Source of the DNA: a virus
Direction: 5' to 3' (one strand)
DNA: 59,135 bases
IMG/VR virus record: IMGVR_UViG_3300020055_000021
Span: 1 to 59,135 of that record
The notes under the pieces are model-generated. The model made no database searches, was not told the origin of the DNA, and saw only the letters and a list, made by a program, of their open reading frames with translations. Positions 34,123-42,216 of the stretch are shown here, one piece after another; positions within the stretch are counted from its first letter, which is position 1; every line of letters begins with the position of its first letter. The position numbers and the translations under genes are program-made.

Positions 34123-34284
34123 ATGTTAGAATTACTTCTATCAACTACACTCACTTGTCAACAATCTGATGCTATCATGCTGAAGATTAAGTTGAATGAG
34201 ACTCTACCTGAATACATTCGGATAGAGTTAGTAGAAACTGTAAAGGATTATACTAAAGAGTGTGAGTGGGACGCAAACGACTGA
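34123..34284 (+). CDS. Small exported-type protein, 53 aa
   Basis: MLELLLSTTLTCQQSDAIML, then KIKLNETLPEYIRIELVETV and an end CEWDAND. The hydrophobic start followed by two distant cysteines (12 and 47) suggests a short signal-like segment and a possible disulfide. The layout and C-W-D-A-N-D end resemble a conserved cyanophage family (recollection). No enzymatic motif. Confidence 0.6.
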   Translation: MLELLLSTTLTCQQSDAIMLKIKLNETLPEYIRIELVETVKDYTKECEWDAND

Positions 34285-34327
34285 AGGAACGGGGAATAAA
34301 CCACCCTAGTATTTCAGGAGACTAACA

Positions 34328-34492
34328 ATGAACACACTTAACATGATCCGTAATCAGATTCAAAAAGCATCTGCATTACATGACGCACAGATTGCTATGA
34401 CATCCTATCGTGGTGTCAAGTACGAGTGCAAGCAAGGTGCAGAAGAAATTCACGGCACCTTCTGCTATCGCGGTCATACTTACAACAAATGA
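34328..34492 (+). CDS. DUF4278-like small protein, 54 aa
   Basis: MNTLNMIRNQIQKASALHDA then MTSYRGVKYECKQG and HGTFCYRGHTYNK. The repeated YRGxxY motif (residues 27-32 and 47-52) is characteristic of the DUF4278 family found in cyanobacteria and their phages. RBS AGGAG at about 34315. Function of the family is unknown. Confidence 0.7.
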   Translation: MNTLNMIRNQIQKASALHDAQIAMTSYRGVKYECKQGAEEIHGTFCYRGHTYNK

Positions 34493-34507
34493 TATATTTG
34501 TTATAAT
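34479..34507 (+). promoter_or_regulatory. Promoter reading directly into a terminator
   Basis: CTTACA at 34479-34484, 17-base spacer, perfect TATAAT at 34502-34507. The predicted start is at about 34514, just in front of the hairpin at 34516. Confidence 0.45.
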
Positions 34508-34515
34508 ATAGAACT

Positions 34516-34540
34516 AGAGGGGATACTCCCCTCTTTTTTT
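34516..34540 (+). terminator. Strong intrinsic terminator
   Basis: AGAGGGGA-TAC-TCCCCTCT with a 3-base loop (34516-34534) followed by TTTTTTT. Confidence 0.92.
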
Positions 34541-34572
34541 GTATAGATATAGTATTGTTGCGATAGATAATA

Positions 34573-34716
34573 GTGGATAGAAGAAACTTAAAAGAGATAT
34601 TACATAGACTTAAAGAAGTCATTGAAGAACTAGAGGTAGAGATTTATTCTGACACGGATGCTTATCAACCATCTGGTTCCTATATTGGGGATGATGACGA
34701 CGGATACCCTGATTGA
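34573..34716 (+). CDS. Small helical protein with GTG start, 47 aa
   Basis: GTG at 34573: VDRRNLKEILHRLKEVIEEL then EVEIYSDTDAY and an acidic end (GDDDDGYPD). The leucine/lysine/glutamate heptads followed by 'EIYSDxxxY' match a small protein I recall from cyanomyoviruses. No ATG is present, so the GTG start is an inference from similarity and composition. Confidence 0.55.
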   Translation: MDRRNLKEILHRLKEVIEELEVEIYSDTDAYQPSGSYIGDDDDGYPD

Positions 34717-34741
34717 CAAACAGCACACATCGTGCTAAACT
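34713..34741 (+). promoter_or_regulatory. Promoter of the thyX gene group
   Basis: TTGACA at 34713-34718 (overlapping the previous stop codon), 17-base spacer, TAAACT at 34736-34741, 25 bases before the ATG at 34766. Confidence 0.65.
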
Positions 34742-34765
34742 ATGAACACATTGATTTGAAAACAC

Positions 34766-35047
34766 ATGACTCATGTAGTAGACTTCAAAGGATACATTAA
34801 ACAAATTAAAAAAGCATTGAAACAAGAACATCTTTATAATGATGAAGAGTTACGCAAATTGAAGTCCGACCTTCGCAATCTCGAAAAAACAAATAAACTA
34901 ATACGAGACAGGCAGAACAATGGTTTCGGTCAGTATCTCAACCTGCCTGATCCAGTTAAGATAGAGTCCACTATCGCTTCCCAACCTGAGGAAGATGTGG
35001 TAGAATCTGTTGATGTTGAAGTTGTGGAGGATACCAATGAAGTGTGA
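34766..35047 (+). CDS. Hypothetical coiled-coil protein, 93 aa
   Basis: MTHVVDFKGYIKQIKKALKQ, then EELRKLKSDLRNLEKTNKLI (coiled coil), a short NNGFGQYLNLPDPVKIEST segment, and an acidic Val-rich tail (EEDVVESVDVEVVEDTNEV). Overlaps the thyX start by 11 bases, so the two are probably coupled. No function known. Confidence 0.65.
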   Translation: MTHVVDFKGYIKQIKKALKQEHLYNDEELRKLKSDLRNLEKTNKLIRDRQNNGFGQYLNLPDPVKIESTIASQPEEDVVESVDVEVVEDTNEV

Positions 35048-35702
35048 AGTGATTGCTGTTAGTCAAGGTTATGGCAAACTAGAAGGTAAGAGTGGGCAGG
35101 AGATTATCTCTTACACTGCCAGGGTATCTAACCCAGGCAACCAGATGAACTTTGATACTGCTGCTGGTCTGCTCCGGTATTGTATTCGAGAGAAGCACTG
35201 GAGCATCTTCGAGCAAGCAGACATGACGATTGAGATTAACACTACCCGTGCTATTGCTCAGCAAATCCTGCGTCATCGTTCGTTCTGCTATCAAGAATTT
35301 TCACAACGGTATGCTACCACTGATGTTCTTGGTGAGATTAAACTGCCTGAACTTCGTAGGCAGGACACAAAGAATAGACAGAACTCTACTGATGATCTAG
35401 ATGAGTTTGAGAAGCAGTCTTTGGAACTACAGATGCAAACTCTGTTTGATTCTTCTCAGGCATTGTATGAGCAGATGATTGGACGAGGTGTGGCAAAGGA
35501 GTGTGCCCGCAATGTGCTCCCCCTTTGTGTACCAACCCGTATGTATATGAAAGGTAACTGTCGTTCGTGGGTGCATTACATTGACCTTCGTGGTGGCAAT
35601 GGCACACAGAAAGAACACGCTTTGATTGCTCAAGAAGCAAAGAAACTATTCATTGAAGTGTTCCCTGACGTAGCAGAAGCAATGGAATGGAACAATGACT
35701 AG
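35037..35702 (+). CDS. thyX: Flavin-dependent thymidylate synthase ThyX
   Basis: A 221-residue ThyX. The signature RHRSFCYQEFSQRY (RHRx7S) is present near residues 80-93; the FAD/dUMP-binding end NVLPLCVPTRMYMKGNCR and WVHYIDLRGG are also conserved. It makes dTMP from dUMP using methylene-tetrahydrofolate, FADH2 and NADPH, supplying phage DNA synthesis. Start at 35037 (MKCEVIAVSQGYG). Overlaps both neighbours; its stop overlaps the oxygenase start. Confidence 0.96.
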   Translation: MKCEVIAVSQGYGKLEGKSGQEIISYTARVSNPGNQMNFDTAAGLLRYCIREKHWSIFEQADMTIEINTTRAIAQQILRHRSFCYQEFSQRYATTDVLGEIKLPELRRQDTKNRQNSTDDLDEFEKQSLELQMQTLFDSSQALYEQMIGRGVAKECARNVLPLCVPTRMYMKGNCRSWVHYIDLRGGNGTQKEHALIAQEAKKLFIEVFPDVAEAMEWNND

Positions 35703-36306
35703 TACATCCTATATTTTTCCATGTGATTTTGTATATTGTCATACAGTTGACAACCATGAAGAGATAAAAGAAAAGTATTTACATCATTTCAAATGGGATG
35801 CTGAGTCTTATGGTTCTTTGTATAGAAAAAAATCTAAATGGAATTGTGAAGTAACTAGTAGTTACTTCAGAGATGGTGCAAATCCACTTCCATTTTTGGA
35901 TTCATACTTTTATGACTCTGTTGTATGGGCTCCGGTCGATTCTATGTTAAAAGAGATGGGTGAAAAAATTAACTTGCCAACTCCAAAACAATCCACAATT
36001 AATCAACTGTGGTATAATGAATACTATCCAGGAAATTGGCAAGAGATACATAATCATATCAATACTAATGCACGACAACAATTTTCCGGGATATATATTC
36101 TAGATTTAAATGAAGACAAAAATAAAACCGGGTTCTATTCAACATCAAACAGGGCTGCCTGGGGAGAAAATCCATTCGTTATGCATTTTCCAGATGTAAA
36201 AGAAGGGACGGTATTAATATTTCCAGTAGAACTAAATCATTTCGTTAATCCATGTGATAATAGACGAACTACAATTTCATTTAATATATCATCTGAATAT
36301 GAATAA
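35695..36306 (+). CDS. 2OG-Fe(II) oxygenase-like protein
   Basis: A 203-residue protein with the phage-type oxygenase core: WQEIHNHINTNARQQFSGIY (HxH iron motif and SG strand), then GTVLIFPVELNHFVNPC (distal His) and NRRTTISFNI (2-oxoglutarate-binding Arg). This order matches the small 2OG-Fe(II) oxygenase group in which the first His pair replaces HxD. The substrate is unknown; candidates are nucleic acid, protein or a host metabolite. More AT-rich than thyX. The start overlaps thyX by 8 bases. Confidence 0.8.
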   Translation: MTSTSYIFPCDFVYCHTVDNHEEIKEKYLHHFKWDAESYGSLYRKKSKWNCEVTSSYFRDGANPLPFLDSYFYDSVVWAPVDSMLKEMGEKINLPTPKQSTINQLWYNEYYPGNWQEIHNHINTNARQQFSGIYILDLNEDKNKTGFYSTSNRAAWGENPFVMHFPDVKEGTVLIFPVELNHFVNPCDNRRTTISFNISSEYE

Positions 36307-36323
36307 CAAAAAGGAGCAAGAAG

Positions 36324-36599
36324 ATGGCGACGTACCCAGTAGTTAATAAAGTTACGGGCGAACAAAAAGAAGTAAGCATGAGCGTTCATGATTGGGATCA
36401 GTGGAAAACTGACAATCCAGACTGGGATCGTGATTGGTCTGACCCATCCACTGCACCAATGTCATCAGAAATGGTGGGTGATTGGAGGGATAGAATGTCT
36501 AAGTCTCATCCAGGTTGGACTGACCTCATGAAACACAAAGTTAATCCTCAAGCAAAAGCAATCGGGAACGTTTCTATAACCAACAAATACAACTACTAA
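36324..36599 (+). CDS. Conserved cyanophage hypothetical protein, 91 aa
   Basis: RBS AAGGAG. MATYPVVNKVTGEQKEVSMS then WDQWKTDNPDWDRDWSDPST, a tryptophan-rich segment typical of this small family in cyanomyoviruses (recollection), and a basic tail ending NKYNY. It lies 1 base before phoH. Function unknown; close linkage with phoH and gp33 suggests middle expression. Confidence 0.7.
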   Translation: MATYPVVNKVTGEQKEVSMSVHDWDQWKTDNPDWDRDWSDPSTAPMSSEMVGDWRDRMSKSHPGWTDLMKHKVNPQAKAIGNVSITNKYNY

Positions 36600-36600
36600 T

Positions 36601-37359
36601 ATGCCAAGATCTAGAAAGTCGCGCAGCGCACAACAACCAACGAAACCCAGTCGCAAGATGGTGAAGCGTAATAAAGGACGCAATACAGAACATCTTGAGG
36701 CAATCATGCCAATGACACCAGCACAGGAGAGATTCTTTGGTGCATATGAAAGTGGCAAATGCATCTTTGCTTATGGTTGTGCTGGTACAGGTAAATCATT
36801 CCTCGCTCTCTATCTAGCACTCAAAGAAGTGTTTGATGAATACTCTGCTTACGAGAAAGTTTATATCGTTCGCTCACTTGTTCCTAGTAGAGAGATTGGT
36901 TTCCTACCTGGCACCCACGATGATAAGGCAGAGCTCTATGAAATCCCTTACAAAAATATGGTGAGGAATATGTTTGATCTCTCAACTGACAGAGAGTATC
37001 AGACATTGTATGATGACCTCAAAGCACAGGAAACTATTTCATTCTGGAGCACCAGTTTCATTCGCGGCACGACACTAGACAATGCTATAGTTATTGTGGA
37101 TGAATCACAGAACTTGAACTTCCACGAACTTGATAGTATTATCACTCGCGTGGGTCAAGACACAAAGATTATCTTTGCTGGTGATGTTATGCAGTCTGAC
37201 CTCATTAAAGACAAGGAAAAGAATGGTATCCTCAGGTTCCAACAAATCCTTGACAACATGGAAGAGTTTGAACTGGTTGAGTTTGGTGTCGAAGACATCG
37301 TTCGTTCTGATCTAGTGAAGTCTTACATCCTTAATAAAATGTCCCTTGGAATTACCTAA
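36601..37359 (+). CDS. phoH: PhoH-like P-loop ATPase
   Basis: A 252-residue PhoH domain: Walker A GCAGTGKS (residues 59-66), VRSLVPS.EIGFLPG, Walker B VIVDESQN (164-171) and IIFAGDVMQSDL. A basic N-terminal extension (PRSRKSRSAQ) may bind RNA or DNA. The family is ATP-dependent, with helicase-like features; the role in phages is unresolved, although the gene is widespread in marine phages. Coupled to the nuclease gene downstream by TAATG. Confidence 0.95.
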   Translation: MPRSRKSRSAQQPTKPSRKMVKRNKGRNTEHLEAIMPMTPAQERFFGAYESGKCIFAYGCAGTGKSFLALYLALKEVFDEYSAYEKVYIVRSLVPSREIGFLPGTHDDKAELYEIPYKNMVRNMFDLSTDREYQTLYDDLKAQETISFWSTSFIRGTTLDNAIVIVDESQNLNFHELDSIITRVGQDTKIIFAGDVMQSDLIKDKEKNGILRFQQILDNMEEFELVEFGVEDIVRSDLVKSYILNKMSLGIT

Positions 37360-38030
37360 TGTTTAATCATGTAGAACTGGCGGAAGTATTTGAAGTCGAA
37401 GCAGTCACGGAGGATGGTACTCGAACCTATCCCACACCCAAAGGTAACTATCCGTCAGTTACTACTGTGATTGGTAAGAACCCAGAGAAAATGGCAGGTA
37501 TTATGCGCTGGCGTAAGCGTGTAGGTGAAGTGAAAGCAAACAAAGTATCTAAGAGAGCAACCTCTAGGGGCAATGACTTCCACCTGTTTGCAGAGCATTA
37601 TCTGAAGAACAATCATCCCACTGATGAGGACTTGACTGCAGCACCATTACCTGCTATGATGTTCTCAGCGGCGGTGCCTATTCTTAACAACATAAATAAT
37701 ATTTACTTACAAGAGGCAGTTCTTTATTCTGACTTGCTAAAGATTGCAGGTCGTGTTGATTGTATCGCTGAATACAATGGAGTGCTGTCAATCATAGATT
37801 TCAAAACCTCTGCGGAGAGAAAGAGACGCAAGTACATTTACGATTACTTTGTCCAGGAACAAGCATACGCATGTATGTTTTATGAGATGTATGGACTAGC
37901 ACCTAAGCAGCTAGTCACTATTATTGCTTGCGAAGATCTTGACATCCAAGTAGAGATTGAGAAACCTTGTAAAGAATATTATATTAAGTTACAAGAGTAC
38001 ATCGCACACTACTACAAAAACTATGCCTGA
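37359..38030 (+). CDS. RecB-like PD-(D/E)xK exonuclease
   Basis: A 223-residue protein. Nuclease core: RGNDFHLFAEHY (residues 70-81), LQEAVLY (Glu120), GRVDCIAEY (Asp134) and LSIIDFKTS (Asp148 and Lys150), then FVQEQAYACMFYEMYG (Gln motif of the RecB-type family). It would degrade single- or double-stranded DNA ends, for recombination or host DNA breakdown. It sits between phoH and the late-transcription factor gp33, with overlaps on both sides. Confidence 0.88.
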   Translation: MFNHVELAEVFEVEAVTEDGTRTYPTPKGNYPSVTTVIGKNPEKMAGIMRWRKRVGEVKANKVSKRATSRGNDFHLFAEHYLKNNHPTDEDLTAAPLPAMMFSAAVPILNNINNIYLQEAVLYSDLLKIAGRVDCIAEYNGVLSIIDFKTSAERKRRKYIYDYFVQEQAYACMFYEMYGLAPKQLVTIIACEDLDIQVEIEKPCKEYYIKLQEYIAHYYKNYA

Positions 38031-38049
38031 ACAACTGGAGGATAAATTT

Positions 38050-38274
38050 ATGAGCACTGCGAAATTTTCGCAGGATGTTGAGCACATCGTCCTACATAAT
38101 GAGGACATGAATTATATTGATGCTGTTATTCATTACTGTGATATCAATGAGATTGAATTTGAAAGTGTATCTAAGTTACTCTCCAAACCATTGAAGGAGA
38201 AATTAAAACTAGATGCACAACGCCTAAATTATATGAAGAGAACCAGTCGTAGCGCAAAATTAGTACTAACATGA
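38050..38274 (+). CDS. 33: Late transcription coactivator gp33
   Basis: A 74-residue protein MSTAKFSQDVEHIVLHNEDM then YIDAVIHYCDINEIEFESVS, KPLKEKLKLDAQRLNYMKRT. Small, acidic-then-basic, matching cyanophage gp33 (T4 gp33 bridges RNA polymerase and the sliding clamp for late transcription). I chose ATG 38050, which has GGAGG 8 bases upstream; an ATG at 38023 would overlap the nuclease. Coupled to the next gene by ATGA. The family match is by memory of similar sequences. Confidence 0.75.
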   Translation: MSTAKFSQDVEHIVLHNEDMNYIDAVIHYCDINEIEFESVSKLLSKPLKEKLKLDAQRLNYMKRTSRSAKLVLT

Positions 38275-38666
38275 GTGATTTTTTCCAATCAGAAATGGTG
38301 AGGGGCGACATCCAGGAGATGACCGACCTCCAGATGTATTGTGTGCGGGCATCAACTATGCTGCCTGCACTTTCTCCTATCAAACTGAATGAATATTATG
38401 ATGTTCTCATCCAACTCATTGAGAAGCAGAAGACATTCTATTTCAGAATGAAACTGAGTGAAGATGAAGAAGCAAAGATGATGGTGAAAGTGATGAAAGA
38501 TTTCACCTATCAATTTGCTGGTGTTGATGATGAAGGTAATCCTACAGTTCCTGAAGGCACACCACTCGAAGAAGTGTTTGACACTCTAGTTGAAAGAGTG
38601 AAAGCACAAAAAGAATCCATTGCTCCCTATGTTGAGGAGCAACTACGTCTCCAAGAGGACGACTAA
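38271..38666 (+). CDS. DUF1825-like protein
   Basis: A 131-residue all-helical protein: MSDFFQSEMVRGDIQEMTDL, then IQLIEKQKTFYFRMKLSEDE and LEEVFDTLVERVKAQKESIA. The pattern of a short N-terminus followed by 'lle.qk.f..Rl.Lsed..A' is that of DUF1825, known in cyanobacteria and their phages. Function unknown. Overlaps gp33 by ATGA and ends 99 bases before gp32. Confidence 0.7.
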   Translation: MSDFFQSEMVRGDIQEMTDLQMYCVRASTMLPALSPIKLNEYYDVLIQLIEKQKTFYFRMKLSEDEEAKMMVKVMKDFTYQFAGVDDEGNPTVPEGTPLEEVFDTLVERVKAQKESIAPYVEEQLRLQEDD

Positions 38667-38685
38667 TCAACTGGCACAGACCCCC

Positions 38686-38714
38686 TTGTCCCAGGACTGT
38701 GCCTGTATTATCAT
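38686..38714 (+). promoter_or_regulatory. gp32 promoter (CTGGCACA class)
   Basis: TTGTCC at 38686-38691, 17-base spacer, TATCAT at 38709-38714. Preceded by CTGGCACAGACCCCC. An inverted repeat GGCACAG (38673-38679) / CTGTGCC (38697-38703) spans the -35. Confidence 0.65.
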
Positions 38715-38765
38715 GTGTAAGTGCGGGACAAACAACGTACAACTAAGTAAAACAACCAAGTAACT

Positions 38766-39701
38766 ATGTCATTTTCAGACCTTAAGCGTAGCTCCACTGC
38801 CACTGACTTCGACTTCCTTCAGAAGGAACTTGAGTCTAAAGATGGTGGAGGTAGCGGTTATCCTGAGTTCAAACCAGCATTGAACAAGGAGAAGACTGGT
38901 GGTGGTGCTATCCTGCGCTTCCTACCTGCTCCCGCTGGAGAGTCAGCACCTGTTGTGAAACTCTTCCAGCATGTTTATCAGAATCAGGAGACTGGACAAT
39001 GGTTCATTGAGAACTGCCCTACCACACTCCAAGGTGTTGGTCCTGGCATCTGTCCCGTCTGTGATTCCAACCGAGACATCTACAAGAACAATCCTAAAGA
39101 AGTAGCACAGAAACTTGCTGCTGGTAAGTCTCGTAAGAAGAAGTACATTGCTAATGTACTGGTGATTAAAGACCCTGCTAATCCTCAGAACGAGGGTCAA
39201 GTTATGCAGTGGCGTTTCGGTCAGCAGATCTTTGATATTATCTCTCGCGCTATGAAACCTGAAGAAGGTATGGGTGATGAACCTATTCCCGTCTTCAACT
39301 TCTGGAAGGGTGCTAACTTCCGCCTTCGTATTACACTGAAGGGTTCTTACTGGAACTATGAGTCTTCTAGTTTCGAAGCACCTACAGCATTGTCTAACGA
39401 TGATGATGAACTGGAGAAGATTTACAACCAACTGTATCCTCTCGCTTCTATCGTTGATGAAGACCAGTTCAAGTCATACGATGACCTTGAACGTCGCTTT
39501 AATGATGTAGAGGGTAAGGGTCGTCCTGCTCCTCGTATTCAAGAGGAAGAGGATGAATTGTTTGGTGGCGGTGGGTTCAATGACCCTGACATCACTCTGT
39601 CAGCACCTGCACCTGAACCTGTCTCTGCTTTCCGTAGTCAGGTAGAGTCCAGCGAACCAACCAAGGATGCAGACTTTTTTGAATCTCTCCTTGCTGATTG
39701 A
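38766..39701 (+). CDS. 32: Single-stranded DNA-binding protein gp32
   Basis: A 311-residue gp32. N-terminal oligomerisation region (MSFSDLKRSSTATDFDFLQK), an OB-fold with zinc-binding residues (NCPTTLQGVGPGICPVCDSN), and an acidic C-terminal tail (EEEDELFGGGGFN, then FFESLLAD) that recruits replication proteins. It coats single-stranded DNA in replication, recombination and repair. Own promoter upstream and a bidirectional terminator downstream, as expected for an abundant protein. Confidence 0.95.
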   Translation: MSFSDLKRSSTATDFDFLQKELESKDGGGSGYPEFKPALNKEKTGGGAILRFLPAPAGESAPVVKLFQHVYQNQETGQWFIENCPTTLQGVGPGICPVCDSNRDIYKNNPKEVAQKLAAGKSRKKKYIANVLVIKDPANPQNEGQVMQWRFGQQIFDIISRAMKPEEGMGDEPIPVFNFWKGANFRLRITLKGSYWNYESSSFEAPTALSNDDDELEKIYNQLYPLASIVDEDQFKSYDDLERRFNDVEGKGRPAPRIQEEEDELFGGGGFNDPDITLSAPAPEPVSAFRSQVESSEPTKDADFFESLLAD

Positions 39702-39730
39702 TGAACCAAAATTGAATAACTGATTTCATA

Positions 39731-39762
39731 ATACCGGAAAAATTTTTTCCGGTATTTTTTTG
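39731..39762. terminator. gp32/gp53 bidirectional terminator (palindrome family)
   Basis: ATACCGGAAAA / TTTTCCGGTAT (39731-39754) with T runs, preceded by CAAAATTGAATA (39707-39718) and followed by CAAAAGTTGA. It separates gp32 from the convergent gp53. Confidence 0.92.
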
Positions 39763-39775
39763 TGTCAAAAGTTGA

Positions 39776-40441
39776 TCAAATTACAGTAGATTTGAGTCTG
39801 GTGTTTACGAAGTCAGATGAGTTAGTATACTGTGAGTTTCTCCTGAATGCATCAAGGAATGATTGTAGGTATTTCTTTTTCAGAATAAAGATTTGTCTCT
39901 TCTCTTCATTCTTTCTAACTTCCTCTTCCCACACAGTGATAGGTGTTGACACTGTGTTACCAGGCAAAGTAAATTGTGTTGAACCATTGTAGTAGGTAAA
40001 GTTACCATCGTAAAACTCTTTACCTACAATGATACCTTTTTTCTGTGCAAGAACATCAATATCATCTATTTTATATCCTGCCTTAACTTCTAATGTTTCG
40101 TAGTGATGGATGGTCTCGTATGGAGACTCGTATCTACTTTCTACATCTTTTTGTAATGTCTCCTCATCTAAAGGCCATTCATATACACCACGAATCATGT
40201 TGTTCGTCAATAAAATCACCCAATCGTAGAATGCATCTCCGTAGTATCTTTCAGCGAGTATGTCTACTCTATCTGTATCTTTGATAGTGTATTTGTTAAA
40301 AAATACTACGTTAGAAAATACTTTATCGTCTAGATTATATCTCTTAAAGAAATTTTTTGCAATAACAAAATCTCCCTCAGCAAATGGAAACTTGCTTGGT
40401 TTGCTGGCATAATCAATGTTTGGACTTAGATTAAAATACAT
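39776..40441 (-). CDS. 53: Baseplate wedge protein gp53
   Basis: A 221-residue protein MYFNLSPNIDYASKPSKFPF with KNFFKRYNLDDKVFSNVVFF and the LysM-like segment DILAERYYGDAFYDWVILLT, typical of T4 gp53. It joins wedges into the six-fold baseplate. The start overlaps the gp48 stop (TAATG). Leftward late operon with gp48 and gp4. Confidence 0.9.
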   Translation of the reverse strand: MYFNLSPNIDYASKPSKFPFAEGDFVIAKNFFKRYNLDDKVFSNVVFFNKYTIKDTDRVDILAERYYGDAFYDWVILLTNNMIRGVYEWPLDEETLQKDVESRYESPYETIHHYETLEVKAGYKIDDIDVLAQKKGIIVGKEFYDGNFTYYNGSTQFTLPGNTVSTPITVWEEEVRKNEEKRQIFILKKKYLQSFLDAFRRNSQYTNSSDFVNTRLKSTVI

Positions 40442-41532
40442 TAGAAACTTACTCCTTTGCCCGTGTTAATTTCGTCTCTATAAACAAGTTTTGTTTCTGC
40501 AAATGATAAAGAAAGTAGTATGGAAACAGGAGCTCCATCTTTGTAAGTCATAAAGTTACCTTCACCTGTAAAGTTAACATTCATCGATGTGATAGCACAC
40601 TGTTTAAATTGTGATACATATTCATTTGGATTTCCACCAAGCATAAACGCTGGTTGCACTAAGAATGGAACCTTGATAAATCCACTCGCAACGTCAAATG
40701 TTCCATCATATGCTATGGATGGAAGCATAGCATATTTAAATATACTAATAATTTTTTTTATATCCTTTGCCTCATCTTCACTATGTGCAACTAATTTAAA
40801 ATTCAAATCAAATGATCTAAGATTAAATCCGGTGAATAACAATTCAGTATTAGGATTAATTACAATGCCTCTTGTGGAACCAAGAATGTCATTAATATTT
40901 AATCCATCACCCTGTCCCACTGCAGACAATGCCTGGAGTGCAGCTTTGGTTGCGCCAGTTATTGCTGCATCTTTTACACCTTGAGGAGAAGTTCTAACAT
41001 TATTTGATATTTTGTTTAGAAAATCTGTCAGATTATTACCCCCACTAGATGCAGTTGATAGAGCTCCGGCAGTTACATTTTGAATTGACTTTCCTCCCCA
41101 TTCAACACCATATTGCGATTGGATATCTTGAGGCATGTATAGGAGGACACGTTCTAGTTCTCCACCTCCAGCATCTTGACTATACTTAGCAGGTCTTGTA
41201 AACCCGGTTGTTAAATTACTGTTGTATCCAGCTGTACTGGTTCTACCAGATTTAGCTGCATTTTTTGTCTGAAATGGAGGAACATATTCATAAAATCTGA
41301 AAGACACATACGACTCTTTATCAGATCCTAATGCTAAATTTCTAGGATAAGTATAATATAATTTTTGATTATCTTTTCTTTCTTCGGTATTAACATTTAA
41401 ATTAGTTAAATATGTTTTTCTAACATTCACACCTCTTTCATCAAACTCTGCCGCCGGTAGAGTTTCTGTGTCAGCTGCTGCTGGTTGTGTAAGAGTATTG
41501 TGGCTTCGTCTTTCTGCTGAGGGATATGTCAT
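40441..41532 (-). CDS. 48: Baseplate tail-tube cap protein gp48
   Basis: A 363-residue protein starting MTYPSAERRSHNTLTQPAAA. C-terminal half has the tube-like fold signature NTELLFTGFNLRSFDLNFKL, DEAKDIKKIISIFKYAMLPS, then FMTYKDGAPVSILLSLSFAE, typical of gp48/gp54. It caps the tail tube at the baseplate. Follows gp53 in T4-like order; start overlaps the neighbour stop (TAATG). Confidence 0.88.
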   Translation of the reverse strand: MTYPSAERRSHNTLTQPAAADTETLPAAEFDERGVNVRKTYLTNLNVNTEERKDNQKLYYTYPRNLALGSDKESYVSFRFYEYVPPFQTKNAAKSGRTSTAGYNSNLTTGFTRPAKYSQDAGGGELERVLLYMPQDIQSQYGVEWGGKSIQNVTAGALSTASSGGNNLTDFLNKISNNVRTSPQGVKDAAITGATKAALQALSAVGQGDGLNINDILGSTRGIVINPNTELLFTGFNLRSFDLNFKLVAHSEDEAKDIKKIISIFKYAMLPSIAYDGTFDVASGFIKVPFLVQPAFMLGGNPNEYVSQFKQCAITSMNVNFTGEGNFMTYKDGAPVSILLSLSFAETKLVYRDEINTGKGVSF

Positions 41533-42212
41533 TACTTCACCATCTCCTTACTCTTCCTGTTGCCGTATCCGTCAATCATTCGTGTGCCTTTGATCTTGTC
41601 GTAGAATTTTTCATTAGTTTCCTGCCAAACATCTTCTTTTTTGTACGGAAACTTGAAACCTCTCACTCTGGTCACGAAATTCTCAACGGGTAAGAGGATG
41701 GCGGTGTCCCACTCATCAATGTGAAGGTCTAACATATAACCTTCGACATGCTTATCTAGATATTTATGGAAGCATATCTTAGGCATGTCTACTTTGCCTT
41801 TCATTAAATTTTGTACTGCCTTGATTCTTTTCTTTGGGTTCATGTAGTGTAAGTTAGCACCCACAAATTCTTTTCCTGGTAGTACCTTTACGACATAAAC
41901 AAGAGGGAATGTGTCATAGTATGGGAGGTACTTTGAGATTGCTTCGTACTCAAACATATACAGGTGACCCTCCACAGGATAGCGCCTAAGGACGTTGCCG
42001 TCCCCGCCTGGTTCTGGGTCACCTGCCTGCTCCCTAAGCACCTTAGAGGGGTCTTTGCGGTACTCTGAGGCGATGCTAGCGACCTTGCCCCTGTACCAGT
42101 CGTATGACTTGCTCTCTCCTTCTGTTGCCTCTGTTATTCGCTCGAATATGGTTCGTGTTCCCTTATTCTTTTTTATATTATTTCTCTGTACTTCTGCGAA
42201 TCCTGTTGCCAT
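41532..42212 (-). CDS. Conserved T4-like protein, possible DNA end protector gp2
   Basis: A 226-residue protein MATGFAEVQRNNIKKNKGTR with LYMFEYEAISKYLPYYDTFP, then ANLHYMNPKKRIKAV. The 'LPYYDxFPLVYVV...G.NLHYxxPxxR' pattern is shared by phage proteins encoded between gp4 and gp48/gp53. In T4, gene 2 (DNA end protector) precedes gene 4, so gp2 is a candidate, but I could not confirm it. Four bases separate it from gp4. Structural or packaging role likely. Confidence 0.65.
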   Translation of the reverse strand: MATGFAEVQRNNIKKNKGTRTIFERITEATEGESKSYDWYRGKVASIASEYRKDPSKVLREQAGDPEPGGDGNVLRRYPVEGHLYMFEYEAISKYLPYYDTFPLVYVVKVLPGKEFVGANLHYMNPKKRIKAVQNLMKGKVDMPKICFHKYLDKHVEGYMLDLHIDEWDTAILLPVENFVTRVRGFKFPYKKEDVWQETNEKFYDKIKGTRMIDGYGNRKSKEMVK

Positions 42213-42216
42213 TGTT

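Noticed and set aside
34036-34129. Short frame with NNYIVHPKGLYIPVDASKSR then NGAFIPC
   Set aside because: It reads like a real peptide and I half recognise it, but there is no ATG, GTG or TTG start in a sensible place, so I did not list it as a gene.
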